35,854 nt of DNA from an uncultured Pedobacter sp. (GCF_946479715.1 NZ_CAMLHF010000032.1:1-35854); one strand, 5' to 3'; shown: positions 19,229 through 29,752, numbered from the stretch's first letter. Numbers and translations: made by a program. The notes: generated by a model not told the origin, from the sequence alone.

Positions 19229-20188
19229 ATGAGAGAATCGTTGTTCGTTAAACAGAATTCCAGTAAATGGAAATCGTATGAGCAAATGAGTGCAGCCACG
19301 CCTGATGAGCTGGCTGATAGGTTTGTTGACATTACTAATGACCTCGCTTACGCCAAAACATTTTATCCAAAATCAAAAACAACAGAATATTTAAACGGGA
19401 TTGCTGCATTGTTGCACCAGTCTATTTATAAAAATAAAAAAGAAAACAGCAATACCTTTATTGAATTCTGGAAGTTTGAGTTGCCTGTCCTTTTTTATAC
19501 TTATCGCAGGCAGTTGCTGTATGCACTGATATTTTTTGTAATCTCCAGCTTAATAGGAATACTATCTGCAAAATATGATGACTCTTTCTTAAGGTTAATA
19601 CTTGGTGATGGATATGTAAATATGACTAATGAGAATATTGCTAAAGGAGATCCATTTGGGGTTTATAAAAGGCAAGGTGAGTTCAGCATGTTTTTTATGA
19701 TTGCTGCCAACAATATCTATGTTTCCTTATTGATGTTCGTAAGCGGAATATTCTTCTCGATTGGGCCCGTATTCTTTATTTTAAGGAATGGAATAATGCT
19801 TGGCTCATTCGAATATTATTTCTTTAGTAAAGGATTAGGAATGGAATCTATACTGGTTATATGGATTCACGGGACTTTAGAAATATCAGCTATTATAATA
19901 GCCGGTGGTGCAGGTTTGGTTTTGGGGCATGGTTTATTGTTTCCTAAAACCTATACACGTCTTCAGGCATTTATAAAGAGCGCAAAAGACGGAACCAAGA
20001 TAGCTTTGGGAATATTACTTATAATTGTAGTGGCTGCAATATTTGAAAGTTTTGTTACCAGGCACACCAATATGCCTGTTTGGTTAAGTGTCTCCATTCT
20101 TGGGGCATCATTTTTATTTATGGTTTGGTATGTAGTATTGTATCCTGTCCAACTTATTAAACGCACTCAAAATATAAACAATGTCTGA
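19229..20188 (+). CDS. SpoIIM-family (stage II sporulation protein M-like) membrane protein
   Basis: A 319-residue polytopic protein. A soluble helical N-terminus (about 1-95: FVKQNSSKWKSYEQM...PDELADRFVDITNDLAYAKTFYP) precedes five or six membrane segments. The GILSAKYDD loop, the NNIYVSLLMFVSGIFFSIGPVFFILRNGIMLGSF segment and the HGTLEISAIIIAGGAGLVLG segment are typical of PF01944. In endospore formers SpoIIM works with SpoIID/P in engulfment, but here the organism does not sporulate and the protein belongs to a widespread gene set with MoxR and DUF58. It overlaps the next gene by eight bases, indicating coupling. Its biochemical role is unknown. Confidence 0.9.
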   Translation: MRESLFVKQNSSKWKSYEQMSAATPDELADRFVDITNDLAYAKTFYPKSKTTEYLNGIAALLHQSIYKNKKENSNTFIEFWKFELPVLFYTYRRQLLYALIFFVISSLIGILSAKYDDSFLRLILGDGYVNMTNENIAKGDPFGVYKRQGEFSMFFMIAANNIYVSLLMFVSGIFFSIGPVFFILRNGIMLGSFEYYFFSKGLGMESILVIWIHGTLEISAIIIAGGAGLVLGHGLLFPKTYTRLQAFIKSAKDGTKIALGILLIIVVAAIFESFVTRHTNMPVWLSVSILGASFLFMVWYVVLYPVQLIKRTQNINNV

Positions 20189-21071
20189 TAAATTAGAATT
20201 TAGAAAACTCAGAGAGTTTGGAGAGATCATTAATGATATGTTCCAGTTCATAAAACAGAACTTTAAACCATTAATGAAAACGTATATTTATTTATGCGGG
20301 TTTTTTGTACTTGCAGGGATGTTGGCTGCAATAATGTATCAGGTAGGATTACAAAAGATCGGTTTCGGCTATGGTGGCAATCAGGCGAATACCAACCCTT
20401 TCAACAGATTTGGTCAGTTGTTCTCATTCAATTATTTCGTTGTGATTATATTTTCTGTATTAAACTATACCGCCATAGTTGTTTCAACCTTAAGTTTTAT
20501 TGCGTTATATGTTCAAAAAGGAAACCAGGCACCATCGGTAGAAGAAGTTTGGGCATATTTCAAATATTATTTTCTTCGCGTATTTGGAAGTAGTATTGCA
20601 ATAAGTATATTTCTGATTGTTTGTCTTTTGTTTTGTGGTTTGCCATTTTTCTATGTATTTCCGGCAATGTCTCTTTTCTATTCTGTAATGGTGCTTGAGA
20701 ACGGGAGTTTTGAATATTCATTTAGCCGATCTTTCAAGCTGTTAAAAGATCAATGGTGGGTAACTGCGGGAGCGATATTAGTAATATGGATAATTACTTA
20801 TGCATGCATGTCTATGGCTTCTATGCCAGCTATAATACTTACCATGGTTTCTGCATTTACAAAAGCATCTGGCGGTATGAGTACTTTGATCATTGTTGTC
20901 TCTACAGTTATTCAATATGTATGTCAGGTGTTTATGGTCTTGCCTGTAATAGGTGTGACACTTTGTTATTTTAATCTGGTAGAACGTTTGGATAATACCG
21001 GATTATTGGAAAGGATAAATCAACTTGGAAAGTCCGAAACAGATTCGAATTCTACCCCTGAGGATTATTAG
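20181..21071 (+). CDS. Polytopic membrane protein of the SpoIIM-MoxR cluster, function unknown
   Basis: A 296-residue protein with about six hydrophobic segments and a short cytoplasmic N-terminus (LEFRKLREFGEIINDMFQFIKQNFKP). The layout, with a FEYSFSRSFKLLKDQWW motif between membrane helices, resembles the glycerophosphodiester-phosphodiesterase membrane-domain/DUF7847-like group, but I cannot name the family with certainty. A glycine/asparagine-rich loop (GYGGNQANTNPFNRFGQ, about 58-75) lies between the first two helices. It starts within the end of the SpoIIM gene (eight-base overlap), and its stop is one base before the DUF4129 ATG, so it is a fixed member of the operon. No catalytic residues are evident. 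Confidence 0.8.
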   Translation: MSDKLEFRKLREFGEIINDMFQFIKQNFKPLMKTYIYLCGFFVLAGMLAAIMYQVGLQKIGFGYGGNQANTNPFNRFGQLFSFNYFVVIIFSVLNYTAIVVSTLSFIALYVQKGNQAPSVEEVWAYFKYYFLRVFGSSIAISIFLIVCLLFCGLPFFYVFPAMSLFYSVMVLENGSFEYSFSRSFKLLKDQWWVTAGAILVIWIITYACMSMASMPAIILTMVSAFTKASGGMSTLIIVVSTVIQYVCQVFMVLPVIGVTLCYFNLVERLDNTGLLERINQLGKSETDSNSTPEDY

Positions 21072-21072
21072 T

Positions 21073-21795
21073 ATGCGTTTACTCCTCTTCATTTTTCTTT
21101 TTTTTGGAGTATTACAGGCTCAGGCCGATGTAGGAAAGCCTGATTCTGTTGTAGGAAAAACGGCCATTAGGTTGGATACTACTAAAGTTGATCTGCGTAA
21201 GTTTGATAAAAACAAACTGGAAGCACATAGTAAAGGAACAGATTTTATTTATGATGATGTACCTGCACCAAATCTTAGTCTATTGGACAGGTTTTGGCGA
21301 TGGGTTTGGCACTTGATAGGCCAGGTTTTAAGCAATAAGGTGTCTGGTGGTTTAATAAAGTATTTAATAATTATTGCACTGGTTGGACTGGTGGTTTTCA
21401 TTGTCCTAAAAATTATCGGAGCTGACCTGAAGATATTTTCCCGTAAGTCTCAAATAGTAGAGGTGCCCTATAGTGAGTCTGATGATAACATTCATGAAAT
21501 TAATTTTAATGAGGAAATAGAAAAGGCAATAGGGAATACTAATTACAGATTAGCTGTCAGGCTTTTGTATTTGCGGACACTTAAGAAATTGAGCGATAAA
21601 AACCTGATTCATTGGCTCCCTGAAAAAACAAATCAAACGTATATCAGCGAGATTAATGATTCGGATAAGAAGAAAGAATTTAGCAATCTTACTTATCAAT
21701 TTGAATATGTTTGGTACGGTGAGTTTTTTATTGACAAAGAGAATTTCAATGCCATTAAAGATACTTTTGAACGGTTTAATCTGCATAGCTCATGA
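21073..21795 (+). CDS. DUF4129 domain protein
   Basis: Membrane-anchored protein (240 residues). The ATG at 21073 gives a signal sequence (MRLLLFIFLFFGVLQAQA); the longer open frame from 21025 overlaps the previous gene and lacks such a leader. A periplasmic stretch of about 75 residues precedes a single membrane helix (KYLIIIALVGLVVFIVLKII, about 97-118). The C-terminal cytoplasmic DUF4129 region follows (YRLAVRLLYLRTLKKLSDKNLIHWLPEKTN...YQFEYVWYGEF, about 160-235). DUF4129 is often found with transglutaminase-like domains or with MoxR/DUF58 genes. Its function is undefined. It overlaps the DUF4350 gene by four bases (ATGA). Confidence 0.88.
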   Translation: MRLLLFIFLFFGVLQAQADVGKPDSVVGKTAIRLDTTKVDLRKFDKNKLEAHSKGTDFIYDDVPAPNLSLLDRFWRWVWHLIGQVLSNKVSGGLIKYLIIIALVGLVVFIVLKIIGADLKIFSRKSQIVEVPYSESDDNIHEINFNEEIEKAIGNTNYRLAVRLLYLRTLKKLSDKNLIHWLPEKTNQTYISEINDSDKKKEFSNLTYQFEYVWYGEFFIDKENFNAIKDTFERFNLHSS

Positions 21796-22973
21796 AGGGA
21801 TTAAGAAGATATCTTATTATGAGTGCCGTACTGTTGGTTGGTTATCTGCTTGCCCAGTATTATAAACCCAAACCAACAAACTGGACGCCCAGCTATTTAA
21901 AAGAAGATAAGATACCTTATGGCACGTACATTCTGTTTCATGAAATACATGATTTATTTCCCAAAAGAGATGTGCGGATAATCAGAGATCCTATATATAA
22001 TACTTTAAAGGATAAGAAGTTTAGTAATACCAACTATCTTTTTATTGCTCATTCAATGGAACTTGATAAGCTGGATTTTAAAGAACTTATCAGCTTTGTA
22101 AAAGACGGGAATAATGCATTTCTTGCCGCCTTTGATTTTGGTAAAACTTTAAGTGATACGCTTAAGTTTGATATAGGGTCGTCGTATAACTATTCAACAG
22201 AAAAATCTACCGGAATTAATTTCACCAATCCGAAGTTAAAAACGAAATACCATTATGCATTCGGAAAGCAAATTGCCGAACAGTACTTTAGTAGAATTGA
22301 TACTTCCAGGATAACGGTACTTGGCCAAAATGAGAATGGGAAGCCAAACTTTATTAAATACAGTTTTGGTAAAGGAAGCATATATATATTACCAAATCCT
22401 CAACTATTTACTAATTACAGCCTGATAAATCCTTTGGGAGCAGATTATGCAGCAAAAGCTTTATCATATCTTCCTTCCTCGGCAAGTTTAATGTGGGATG
22501 AACACAATACTCGTGGTAATATTGATGATTCGGCTGTTTTGCGGGTGATTTTCAGGAATGAATCACTGCGATGGGCATACTATATTGCATTGGTAGGGTT
22601 GATCATCTTTGTTTTATTTGAGATGAAGCGTCGGCAACGAATCATTCCTGTAATAGAACCCTTAAAAAACTCATCCTTAGATTTTGTTAAGGTTGTTGGA
22701 AAAGTATACTATCAGCAACGGGACAATGGAGATATTGCAAGAAAGAAGATAAGCTACTTTCTTGAGCATATCCGTATTACTTATAACCTGAAAACAACAT
22801 CACTGGATAAAGAATTAGAAGAGGCTTTAATTATCAGGTCAGGAGTGCCTCAGGAAACAATTGACCAACTGTTCAGCGTTGTAAATGTGATAAATAACAA
22901 TCAGTATGTTGATGATAACTCACTGATCAACCTTAATAAACTAATTGAAAGATTTTATAAACAAGCTCAATAA
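21792..22973 (+). CDS. DUF4350 domain protein
   Basis: A 393-residue protein with an N-terminal membrane anchor (LIMSAVLLVGYLLAQYY, about 8-25). A DUF4350 domain with a GATase-like fold covers about 35-235 (WTPSYLKEDKIPYGTYILFHEI...YLFIAHSMELDKLDFKELISFVKDGNNAFLAA...FGKGSIYILPNPQLFTNYSL). A second membrane helix lies at about 262-280 (WAYYIALVGLIIFVLFEM), followed by a soluble helical tail. DUF4350 is related to the sugar-binding or amidotransferase-like part of GldG-type proteins, so it may be a ligand-binding ectodomain. It sits between DUF4129 (four-base overlap) and MoxR (three-base gap). Role inferred only from context. Confidence 0.88.
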   Translation: MKGLRRYLIMSAVLLVGYLLAQYYKPKPTNWTPSYLKEDKIPYGTYILFHEIHDLFPKRDVRIIRDPIYNTLKDKKFSNTNYLFIAHSMELDKLDFKELISFVKDGNNAFLAAFDFGKTLSDTLKFDIGSSYNYSTEKSTGINFTNPKLKTKYHYAFGKQIAEQYFSRIDTSRITVLGQNENGKPNFIKYSFGKGSIYILPNPQLFTNYSLINPLGADYAAKALSYLPSSASLMWDEHNTRGNIDDSAVLRVIFRNESLRWAYYIALVGLIIFVLFEMKRRQRIIPVIEPLKNSSLDFVKVVGKVYYQQRDNGDIARKKISYFLEHIRITYNLKTTSLDKELEEALIIRSGVPQETIDQLFSVVNVINNNQYVDDNSLINLNKLIERFYKQAQ

Positions 22974-22976
22974 ACT

Positions 22977-23954
22977 ATGGAACCGGAAATTTTTAATGAA
23001 AGAACCGACTTAACTGAACTTAATCAGGCTGTTGATCAGATAAGACAAACACTGAGCAGTATTATCATTGGGCAGAAGGACACAATAGATTTTCTCATTG
23101 CGGCCCTACTTGCCGATGGCCATGTATTGCTCGAAGGGGTTCCTGGTGTGGCTAAAACATTAAGTGCTAAACTTGTTGCCAAGAGCATTGATGCTTCGTT
23201 TTCACGAATTCAGTTCACTCCAGATTTAATGCCTTCTGATGTATTGGGAACATCCGTATTTGACCCCAGGTCTTCGTCTTTTGAATATAGAAAAGGACCC
23301 ATATTTGGACATATCATATTGGTAGACGAGATTAATCGTGCCCCTGCAAAAACTCAGTCAGCTTTGTTTGAAGTGATGGAAGAACGACAAATAACTGTAG
23401 ATGGACATACTTATCAAATGGATGAGCCTTTTATGGTGTTGGCTACCCAAAATCCAATAGAGCAGGAAGGGACTTATAGATTGCCCGAAGCTCAGCTAGA
23501 TAGGTTTTTATTTAAAATAGAAGTAAAATACCCTACCCTGGAAGAAGAGATAGTTATCCTTCAAAATCAACATCAGCAAAAGCTTGAGGTAGAAATAAAT
23601 GCAGTTAAAGCGGTTCTGAGTATTGATAAGATCAGGAAATGCAGGGCAATAATTAAGGCCTTGCATGTTGAACCCAAACTAATAGAATATGCAGCAAGGA
23701 TAACCCATGAAACAAGGAATAATAAATCTCTTTATCTGGGTGCTTCACCTCGTGCATCCTTAGCAATGATCAATAGCGCTAAAGCCATTGCAGCAATGCA
23801 GGGTCGTGATTTTGTTACGCCAGAGGATATCATAAAAGTGGCAGTACCTGTTCTTGCACACAGAATTATGCTGACACCGGATAAGGAAATGGAAGGACTT
23901 ACCCCTGCAGATGTAGTTGGTCAAATTATTCAAAAATTAGAGATCCCAAGGTAA
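22977..23954 (+). CDS. MoxR-family AAA+ ATPase
   Basis: Cytoplasmic AAA+ chaperone-like ATPase (325 residues). The Walker A motif GVPGVAKT lies at 54-61. IQFTPDLMPSDVLGTSVFD is the MoxR signature, and the Walker B motif HIILVDEINRA is at 112-122. Sensor 1 is in ATQNPIEQEGTYRLPEAQLDRF, and the small helical lid domain follows from about 225 (SLYLGASPRASLAMI). MoxR ATPases usually act with a von Willebrand-type partner to remodel or mature other proteins. Here that partner is the DUF58 protein 11 bases downstream. The cluster suggests that it acts on a membrane or envelope complex made by its neighbours. Confidence 0.95.
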   Translation: MEPEIFNERTDLTELNQAVDQIRQTLSSIIIGQKDTIDFLIAALLADGHVLLEGVPGVAKTLSAKLVAKSIDASFSRIQFTPDLMPSDVLGTSVFDPRSSSFEYRKGPIFGHIILVDEINRAPAKTQSALFEVMEERQITVDGHTYQMDEPFMVLATQNPIEQEGTYRLPEAQLDRFLFKIEVKYPTLEEEIVILQNQHQQKLEVEINAVKAVLSIDKIRKCRAIIKALHVEPKLIEYAARITHETRNNKSLYLGASPRASLAMINSAKAIAAMQGRDFVTPEDIIKVAVPVLAHRIMLTPDKEMEGLTPADVVGQIIQKLEIPR

Positions 23955-23965
23955 AACCTAAGCTG

Positions 23966-25312
23966 TTGAAGAACTTATTTAAGACATACTATAAAGACCT
24001 GTTTTTAGGTAAAAGGCTGTTTGCAGGGATCGGGCTTTGTGCTACTTTGTTCCTGTTTTCTTTCTTTTTGCCGTGGCTTGGTGATATTCCATTTATAGCT
24101 TTTTGGACGCTGATCGCATTGGTTATTATAGATATCCTTATGCTTTATCGGCAAGACAGGGGCTTCTTTTTAAGACGGGATATTCCAGAAAGATTAAGTA
24201 ATGGCGATGAAAATGAAGTCAATATTTATATCGAGAGCTTTTATCCTTTTGCAACTAAAGTTGGTATTATTGATGAAATTCCTTTACAATTTCAGAAAAG
24301 AGACATCTGGTTTGCAAGTAATTTAAAACCCCGTGAACATAAAACAATCAATTATACTTTAAGGCCGACTAAAAGAGGTGAGTATGTGTTCGGTTTGGTT
24401 CGTTTGTATGTTAGTTCGCCGTTAGGCTTAGTTGTAAGAAGGTTTAACTTTGGACAAGAAACAACAGTGCCTGTTTATCCTTCCTTTCTGCAATTAAGAA
24501 GATATGAATTGATGGCCATATCAAACAGACTAAATGAAATTGGAATTAAAAAAATAAGAAGGATAGGTCATAGCCTGGAGTTTGATCAGGTAAAGAGTTA
24601 TGTGCAGGGCGATGATTACAGAACTGTTAACTGGAAAGCAACAGCCCGGAAAGGGGAGTTGATGGTGAATTCTTTCACGGACGAAAAAGCCCAGCATGTG
24701 TATTGTGTAATTGACAAATCAAGGGTCATGAAAATGCCTTTTGAGGGCTTAAGCCTGTTGGACTATGCCATTAATGCAAGCCTGGTTCTTTCTAATGTGG
24801 CTTTGTTAAAGGAAGATAAAGCGGGCTTAATAACGATAGCTGAAAAGACAGGAAGTATTGTGCCCGCTGATAGAAAACCTGCTCAGCTTGGTAAGATTAT
24901 GAGCGTTTTGTATAAAGAAAAAACAAGATATCTTGAAATGAACATGGAAGCGCTTTATACAAGCATCCGAAGTGTTTTAAAGCAGCGTAGTTTGGTAGTT
25001 TTCTTTACAAATTTTGAAAGCATGTCTGCATTAAACCGACAGCTGCCATTTTTGAAGCGTATTGCTAAATTCCATTTGCTGCTTATTGTGTTTTTTGAAA
25101 ACACCGAACTCAAATCTCTTACCGAAGAGGAAGTAAAAGACGTAGAAGGAATTTACATTAAAACCATTGCCAGCAAATTTGCTTATGAGAAAAAGTTGAT
25201 CGTAAAGGAACTTGCCAAACATGGAATCTTAAGCATTCTTACTCCACCGGAAAAGCTGACTATTAATGTGATTAACAGATACCTTTCTATTAAAGCACAA
25301 CAGAAAATCTAA
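23966..25312 (+). CDS. DUF58 (vWA-like) membrane-anchored protein
   Basis: A 448-residue partner of the MoxR ATPase. Two membrane helices lie near residues 18-60 (RLFAGIGLCATLFLFSFFLPW and FIAFWTLIALVIIDILML). A beta-rich domain follows (about 70-160), then DUF58 with a vWA-like fold (GDDYRTVNWKATARKGELMVNSF at about 214-236, then CVIDKSRVM). The metal-site motif is degenerate: Asp250-x-Ser252-x-Val254, where DxSxS is expected. The start is TTG 23966, 11 bases after the moxR stop; no ATG lies before the first helix, and the region right after the TTG looks like a normal N-terminus. It closes the run; the opposing serine dehydratase stops seven bases away. Confidence 0.9.
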   Translation: MKNLFKTYYKDLFLGKRLFAGIGLCATLFLFSFFLPWLGDIPFIAFWTLIALVIIDILMLYRQDRGFFLRRDIPERLSNGDENEVNIYIESFYPFATKVGIIDEIPLQFQKRDIWFASNLKPREHKTINYTLRPTKRGEYVFGLVRLYVSSPLGLVVRRFNFGQETTVPVYPSFLQLRRYELMAISNRLNEIGIKKIRRIGHSLEFDQVKSYVQGDDYRTVNWKATARKGELMVNSFTDEKAQHVYCVIDKSRVMKMPFEGLSLLDYAINASLVLSNVALLKEDKAGLITIAEKTGSIVPADRKPAQLGKIMSVLYKEKTRYLEMNMEALYTSIRSVLKQRSLVVFFTNFESMSALNRQLPFLKRIAKFHLLLIVFFENTELKSLTEEEVKDVEGIYIKTIASKFAYEKKLIVKELAKHGILSILTPPEKLTINVINRYLSIKAQQKI

Positions 25313-25319
25313 TAAGATT

Positions 25320-26747
25320 TTAGCACTCTGGCAAACTTATTGGGATATTGGTAGCTAAACCGCCATCAGATGTTTCCTTGTATTTCGAATTCATATCTAA
25401 TGCAGTTTCCCACATCGTATTAACAACGGCGTCTAAACTTACCTTGGCTTTGTCCGGATTACTTTGCAATGCAAGCTGGCTTGCGGTAATTGCTTTAATA
25501 GCACCCATCGTATTCCTTTCTATACAAGGTATTTGAACTAAACCACCAATAGGGTCGCAGGTAAGCCCTAAGTGATGCTCCATGGCTATTTCGGCAGCCA
25601 TTAAAACCTGTCTCTGGGAGCCTCCTAAACACTCAGTAAGCGCAGCAGCTGCCATTGCTGAAGATACTCCGATTTCGGCCTGACATCCGCCCATAGCAGC
25701 AGATATAGTCGCTCCCTTTTTGAAGATACTGCCTACTTCAGATGCGCAAGCAATGAACTGTGTAATTTTTTCTTCATCAAAACCATCACAAAATGTTATA
25801 AAGTATTGTAATACCGCTGGTATAACTCCAGCCGCGCCATTGGTTGGTGCCGTTACCACCCTGCCAAATGAAGCATTTTCTTCATTAACAGCCAGTGCAA
25901 AACAACTCACCCAGTCAAGCGTGTAATTAAATCCATTTCCACCTGCTCTAATAGCCATTACCCAACTTTCATAGTTAGTGTAAACACTATTGCACATCAG
26001 CTTTTTATTAAGCGCTGCGGCCCTTCTGGCCACGTTTAATCCTCCCGGTAAAAATCCAGAGGTATGGCATCCTCTGTAAATGCAATCTTTCATTACATTG
26101 AAGTGCTGCAAAATTCCTGTTCTTGTTACAGCTTCTGTACGCCAGGCCAGTTCATTTTCCATTACTACCTCAGAAACTTTAAGTCCTGTAGTAAGGCACC
26201 AGTGCAACAGATCTCCTGCTTTTTCAATAGGGAATGGTAAATCTACCTGCTCTCTTTCTTTACCATCCTCTCCTTCTTTAACCACAAAGCCACCGCCAAT
26301 AGAGTAATAGGTTTCAGATATGGCTTTGCCGGTTTTTAAAAATGCCTGAAAAGTAACCGCATTGGGATGGAAGGGTAGGCTTTCAAAAAAAAGAAATACC
26401 AGATCATCATCATAATTGAATACAATTGGCTGTTCTCCTGCCAGTATTAGCGATTGATCTTTTTTGATAGATTCAACAGTACACTCAATTGAGTTTACAT
26501 CAAAGGTTACCGGATCTGCACCTGCAAGTCCAAGTAATATGGCAACATCAGTTCCGTGTCCTTTACCAGTTTTTGCTAAGGATCCATAAAGCAAAATCTT
26601 TATTTGCTCAACTTCATCCAATAGATTTTGTTGTTTTAACGAAGCGGTGAATTGCTGTGCTGCCCGCCAAGGACCAAGTGTGTGTGAACTTGACGGTCCA
26701 ATTCCTATCTTAAAAATATCAAATACTGAGATCTGTTCCCTTTGCAT
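25320..26747 (-). CDS. L-serine dehydratase, iron-sulfur type (single chain)
   Basis: Converts L-serine to pyruvate and ammonia with a [4Fe-4S] cluster. The beta-type domain comes first ([19 protein letters not shown], residues 15-34), and the alpha-type catalytic domain follows from about residue 190. Three cysteines in the latter fit the cluster ligands: [17 protein letters not shown] and IPCIERN. The fused order and 475-residue length match single-chain SdaA/SdaB enzymes. It follows the MgtC-family gene by 16 bases on the same strand, so the two may be co-transcribed. Oxygen-sensitive in known examples. Confidence 0.94.
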   Translation of the reverse strand: MQREQISVFDIFKIGIGPSSSHTLGPWRAAQQFTASLKQQNLLDEVEQIKILLYGSLAKTGKGHGTDVAILLGLAGADPVTFDVNSIECTVESIKKDQSLILAGEQPIVFNYDDDLVFLFFESLPFHPNAVTFQAFLKTGKAISETYYSIGGGFVVKEGEDGKEREQVDLPFPIEKAGDLLHWCLTTGLKVSEVVMENELAWRTEAVTRTGILQHFNVMKDCIYRGCHTSGFLPGGLNVARRAAALNKKLMCNSVYTNYESWVMAIRAGGNGFNYTLDWVSCFALAVNEENASFGRVVTAPTNGAAGVIPAVLQYFITFCDGFDEEKITQFIACASEVGSIFKKGATISAAMGGCQAEIGVSSAMAAAALTECLGGSQRQVLMAAEIAMEHHLGLTCDPIGGLVQIPCIERNTMGAIKAITASQLALQSNPDKAKVSLDAVVNTMWETALDMNSKYKETSDGGLATNIPISLPEC

Positions 26748-26763
26748 AATGCAAAGCTAAAAC

Positions 26764-27423
26764 TTAAAAATCAAATGCTATGATATTTCTATCCTGAAGC
26801 ATGCGGTCTACAAATCTTTTGTGATTTTTAGGGCTCCCTACAGCTATCCATGTGCCGCTAATGATACCGTTTGCAAGTTCCTGTTTGCCTCGGGTAAGCT
26901 TTAATTTGGAGGTCTTGATGTCTTCTTCATATTTCTCCAGACTTTCATTCTCAAATCTTTTTACGATTCTGTAAACCCTTTTGGTAAAGCGCTGTTCTAC
27001 CATATCTTCCAAAAAGGGAAACGTAAATAAGGCAAGTAGAACAACCAATGTTACGCCTATGGCCTGTTCATAATATCCAGAGCCTATGGCCATTCCAATT
27101 GCGGCTACAATCCATATTACACAAGCTGTAGTTAAGCCTTTAACCTGATTGTCTTCTTTAAAAATAACACCCGCTCCCAGAAAGCCTATTCCGGTAACAA
27201 TATTGGAAGCAATACGATCATGACTACTTAAACCAATTTTTATAGATAGAATTGTAAATAGAGTAGAACCAAGACCAATCATGATCATTGTTTTTAGTCC
27301 AGCTTGTTTGCTTCTGAACTCTCGCTCCGCACCAATTAAGCCACAGAGTAGTGTTGCCAGTAAAAATTTGTTCACTTCACTAAGTGTAAGGAAATGACCG
27401 TTCTCTAAAAAATTCTCCATCAT
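26764..27423 (-). CDS. MgtC/SapB-family membrane protein
   Basis: A 219-residue protein with four or five membrane helices in the first 130 residues. The family motif GLIGAEREFRSKQAGLKTMIMIGLGSTLFTILS holds the conserved acidic/basic residues. GIGFLGAGVIFKEDNQVKGLTTACVIWIVAAIGMAIGSG is the second hallmark. The C-terminal 80 residues are soluble. MgtC proteins are linked to survival under low magnesium and acid and to regulation of F-ATPase in pathogens; their role in free-living Bacteroidota is unclear. Two ATGs (27423 and 27420) are possible. It is upstream of the serine dehydratase gene. A terminator for groEL lies behind it on the other side. Confidence 0.9.
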   Translation of the reverse strand: MMENFLENGHFLTLSEVNKFLLATLLCGLIGAEREFRSKQAGLKTMIMIGLGSTLFTILSIKIGLSSHDRIASNIVTGIGFLGAGVIFKEDNQVKGLTTACVIWIVAAIGMAIGSGYYEQAIGVTLVVLLALFTFPFLEDMVEQRFTKRVYRIVKRFENESLEKYEEDIKTSKLKLTRGKQELANGIISGTWIAVGSPKNHKRFVDRMLQDRNIIAFDF

Positions 27424-27458
27424 GTTTTAACTACCTAAATATAACAAAGATTTAAAAC

Positions 27459-27491
27459 AAAAAGACCCGCTGTTATCAGCGGGTCTTTTTT
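27459..27491 (-). terminator. Intrinsic terminator after groEL
   Basis: A 14-bp stem, left arm at 27459-27472 (core GACCCGCTG) and right arm from 27477 (CAGCGGGTC), with a four-base TTAT loop. T-rich DNA follows on both strands (TTTTTGTTTT on the minus strand), so it can end groEL transcripts and could also work in the other direction. Confidence 0.85.
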
Positions 27492-27513
27492 ATATGTGTA
27501 AGGCAAATGATGA

Positions 27514-29175
<1,662 letters not shown>

Positions 29176-29230
29176 TTAAGATGAAATGAATTAAGCATTA
29201 ACCAATTTCATTTCAATAATTATACTTGGA

Positions 29231-29524
29231 TTAAAGAGTTCCTAAGATATCAGAATCTCTCATAATTAAATACTCAGTACCTTCAATAGTAACTTCAGTG
29301 CCACCATATTTACTGTATAAAACCTGATCACCAACCTTAACACTTAATGGGATTAGATTTCCAGTTTGATCAGCATATTTACCAGGTCCTACAGCTACTA
29401 CTATTCCTTGTTGAGGTTTTTCTTTAGCGGTATCAGGGATATAAATACCAGAAGCTGTTTTTTCTTCTGCAGCAGCAGCTTCAACAACTACTCTATCTGC
29501 ATTAGGTTTAAAGTTTAAAGCCAT
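29231..29524 (-). CDS. groES: 10-kDa co-chaperonin GroES
   Basis: 97-residue lid protein for GroEL. It has the N-terminal [12 protein letters not shown] segment, the mobile-loop region [29 protein letters not shown], and the C-terminal [13 protein letters not shown]. The start at 29524 is the only good one. It is the first gene of the groESL pair. Upstream lies a TAAATTTG box on the minus strand within an imperfect dyad (29616-29648), while no classic CIRCE element (TTAGCACTC-N9-GAGTGCTAA) is seen. Confidence 0.97.
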   Translation of the reverse strand: MALNFKPNADRVVVEAAAAEEKTASGIYIPDTAKEKPQQGIVVAVGPGKYADQTGNLIPLSVKVGDQVLYSKYGGTEVTIEGTEYLIMRDSDILGTL

Positions 29525-29615
29525 AACTTATTATTGTTTTGTTTTTAGATTTATAAATGTAAAAGTATTTTAATTACGCACGAAGTACATATCAGTTTTT
29601 GTGCCAAGGGGGCTA

Positions 29616-29648
29616 AGCTTGACAAATTTACACAGCCTTGTCAGCTAA
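29616..29648 (-). promoter_or_regulatory. Candidate groES promoter within an imperfect dyad
   Basis: On the + strand, AGCTTGACAA (29616-29625) and TTGTCAGCTAA (29638-29648) form a dyad with one bulged base and a 12-base spacer. The minus-strand -7 box TAAATTTG (29630 down to 29623) lies inside it, about 95 bases before the groES start. A clear -33 element is missing. Confidence 0.4.
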
Positions 29649-29691
29649 TGGATTAAGCTAAACTATTTTTGTGTCAGAGTGGCAGGGGTAT

Positions 29692-29729
29692 AAAAAAGCC
29701 CGGAAGAGGTATTAACCTTCCGGGCTTTT
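29692..29729 (-). terminator. Intrinsic terminator after secG
   Basis: AAAAGCCCGGAAG (29694-29706) pairs perfectly with CTTCCGGGCTTTT (29717-29729), and on the minus strand six Ts follow. It separates the miaB-secG transcript from groESL. Confidence 0.85.
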
Positions 29730-29752
29730 GCATTCTTATTGAATATAAGAAC

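Noticed and set aside
19229..20188. Sporulation function, suggested by the SpoIIM family name
   Set aside because: No other sporulation gene is present and the phylum does not form endospores; the name reflects only the family founder.
29525..29752. CIRCE heat-shock element upstream of groES
   Set aside because: No TTAGCACTC/GAGTGCTAA pair was found on reading both strands; only a different, imperfect dyad is present.
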